The notes under the pieces: generated by a model
What the model was told of the DNA's origin: nothing
The model's input: only the letters and a program-made list of their open reading frames with translations
The model's database searches: none
Shown here: positions 14,537 to 15,605 of the stretch, piece after piece
How positions within the stretch are numbered: the first letter of the stretch is position 1
Layout: each line of letters begins with the position of its first letter
Source: an uncultured Clostridia bacterium
Lineage (GTDB): Bacteria > Bacillota > Clostridia > Lachnospirales > Anaerotignaceae
DNA: 15,605 nucleotides
NCBI GenBank assembly: GCA_958420075.1
Contig: CATZIM010000016.1
Span: 1 to 15,605 of the forward strand
Direction: 5' to 3'
Made by a program: the position numbers and the translations under genes

Positions 14537-14588
14537 CAAAGCCGGTTGAAGCATGAGTCTGGCTCAGGTTCCCCGGCTTTGTTTTTTT
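14537..14588 (+). terminator. Terminator-like hairpin between minE and rodA, facing against the operon
   Basis: CAAAGCCGG (14537-14545) pairs with CCGGCTTTG (14573-14581), and smaller pairings (TGAG/CTCA) lie inside the loop. Seven T residues follow on the + strand (14582-14588). Read on the minus strand, as the operon is transcribed, the T-run becomes an A-run ahead of the hairpin, so it is not an intrinsic terminator for minE. It may end antisense transcription or act as a minE-rodA mRNA processing or stabilising stem. Confidence 0.6.
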
Positions 14589-14601
14589 GTGTTTGTTTCA
14601 A

Positions 14602-14889
14602 TTAGTCCTGGTTGACTTTGCGCATGCTCTTAATGGGAATATTGGCATACAGTACAGGAACGGTACCGTTCTTGTCATCAGATTCGGTCTGGGTGATCTG
14701 GATATCCAGTTCTTCATCGTCGATTTCCATGTAGTTGGAGATGACTTTGATGATGTCTGTTTTCAGCATTTCCAGTACCTGAGAGGAGCAGTTGACGCGG
14801 TCGTGTACCAGCACCAGTTTCAGTCTGTCTTTTGCCACACTGCCGGAAGGCGGTGTGGATTTTTTCTTAAAAAAGCTAAAGAAATCCAT
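14602..14889 (-). CDS. minE: Cell division topological specificity factor MinE
   Basis: MinE stimulates the MinD ATPase and drives Min oscillation that places the division septum at mid-cell. The 95-residue product has the N-terminal amphipathic membrane-binding segment MDFFSFFKKK and the MinD-contact stretch AKDRLKLVLVHDR (about 19-31). The C-terminal dimerisation domain follows, with VLEMLKTDIIKVISNYMEID and a final strand PVLYANIPI. The frame is open six codons further upstream, but ATG at 14889 has AAAGGAG 8 nt before it and gives the standard N-terminus. It lies 27 nt after minD and 98 nt before rodA. Confidence 0.94.
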   Translation of the reverse strand: MDFFSFFKKKSTPPSGSVAKDRLKLVLVHDRVNCSSQVLEMLKTDIIKVISNYMEIDDEELDIQITQTESDDKNGTVPVLYANIPIKSMRKVNQD

Positions 14890-14916
14890 CGTGACACTCC
14901 TTTCCAAACCTGGGGA

Positions 14917-15605
14917 TTAACGGCGGAACAGCTTTTTCAGCTTATCCATAAATGTTTCCGGTTCTTCCTCGAAGGTCATCAGAGGTACATCTTCGCCCAT
15001 GATGCGGCGTACGATGTTGCGGTAAGCCTGTCCTGCGCGGGATTCATCGCTGCTGACAGCGGGTTCCCCTTTGTTGGTTGCGATAACGATGGTTTCGTCA
15101 TCGGGAACCACGCCCAGAATATCAACAGCAAGGATCTCTGTTACGTCTTCAATGTTCATCATTTCGCCGCGTTTTACCAGGTCGATACGCAGACGGTTTA
15201 CGATGAGGGTAGGGTTGTTCAGACCGTTTGCTTCCAACAGACCAATGATACGGTCAGCGTCACGGACAGCGGATACTTCCGGTGTGGTGACTACAACAGC
15301 ACGGTCAGCGCCGGCAATGGCGTTTTTGAACCCCTGTTCGATGCCGGCAGGGCAGTCGATGAGGATATAGTCAAATCCTTCTTCTTTCAGGTTTTCACAC
15401 AGTTTCTGCATCTGTTCGGGAGAAACTGCATCTTTATCCCGTGTCTGCGCTGCAGGCAGCAGGAACAGACCTTCATAACGTTTATCTTTGATGAGCGCCT
15501 GTTTCAGACGGCAGTTGCCTTCTACCACATCTACCAGATCGTATACAATGCGGTTTTCCAGCCCCATGACAACGTCCAGATTACGCAGACCGATATCTGC
15601 GTCTA
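14917..15605 (-). CDS. minD: Septum site-determining ATPase MinD (5' end outside window)
   Basis: MinD is a membrane-bound ATPase of the ParA/MinD family that recruits MinC and cycles with MinE. About 228 codons are present. The frame enters from the right edge in the conserved DADIGLRNLDVVMGLENR segment, so roughly the first 38 residues, including the Walker A lysine loop, are missing. Further motifs are ILIDCPAGIEQGF (Walker B and switch II), VVTTPEVSAVRDADRIIGLL and NRLRIDLVKRGEMM. The C-terminal amphipathic helix FMDKLKKLFRR is the membrane-targeting sequence. An internal ATG at 15567 is not the start. It leads minE by 27 nt in the same operon. Confidence 0.95.
   Translation of the reverse strand, partial: DADIGLRNLDVVMGLENRIVYDLVDVVEGNCRLKQALIKDKRYEGLFLLPAAQTRDKDAVSPEQMQKLCENLKEEGFDYILIDCPAGIEQGFKNAIAGADRAVVVTTPEVSAVRDADRIIGLLEANGLNNPTLIVNRLRIDLVKRGEMMNIEDVTEILAVDILGVVPDDETIVIATNKGEPAVSSDESRAGQAYRNIVRRIMGEDVPLMTFEEEPETFMDKLKKLFRR

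Overview
The window looks like chromosomal DNA of an anaerobic, endospore-forming Firmicute, most likely a Clostridia/Lachnospirales-type organism. The evidence is a GerA-type germinant receptor operon, spoIIR and sleB, and a minD-minE-rodA-mgsA block typical of clostridia. AGGAGG-type ribosome binding sites and A/T-tailed hairpin terminators fit the same picture. No RNA genes, CRISPR arrays or transposase genes were seen, so a genus cannot be assigned; the Lachnospirales call is inference.

Left part (1-7150): three exported proteins on the + strand, each with its own leader and terminator. Two long paralogous surface proteins (196-2601 and 4593-7064) end in a copper-amine-oxidase N-terminal-like 'stalk' domain. 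They flank a TolC-like helical protein (2984-4186) that seems to have lost the beta-barrel segments. The paralogs share a short dyad-symmetric promoter-proximal box and use a very restricted codon set, which suggests high expression. One is lysine-rich and the other strongly acidic.

Middle part (7150-12450): a forespore-type cluster on the + strand, gerAA-gerAB-gerAC followed by spoIIR and sleB. The gerA genes overlap translationally. spoIIR has a very good sigma-F/sigma-G promoter whose -10 region forms one arm of a 12-bp inverted repeat, and the other arm covers the spoIIR start codon. Read-through mRNA from gerAC should therefore fold so as to hide the start, while mRNA from the spoIIR promoter should not. 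Together these genes provide the signal from forespore to mother cell (SpoIIR), nutrient sensing (GerA) and cortex breakdown (SleB).

Right part (12450-15605): a convergent minus-strand operon, in transcription order minD (cut by the window edge), minE, rodA, a methylglyoxal-synthase-like gene and a small DUF1294 membrane protein. It couples septum placement with wall elongation. The methylglyoxal-synthase-like protein appears to lack the canonical catalytic residues.

Several intergenic regions (after 2700, after 7147, 12480-12650) carry related hairpin repeats. Their arms differ between copies but remain complementary, suggesting a small mobile or structural repeat family.
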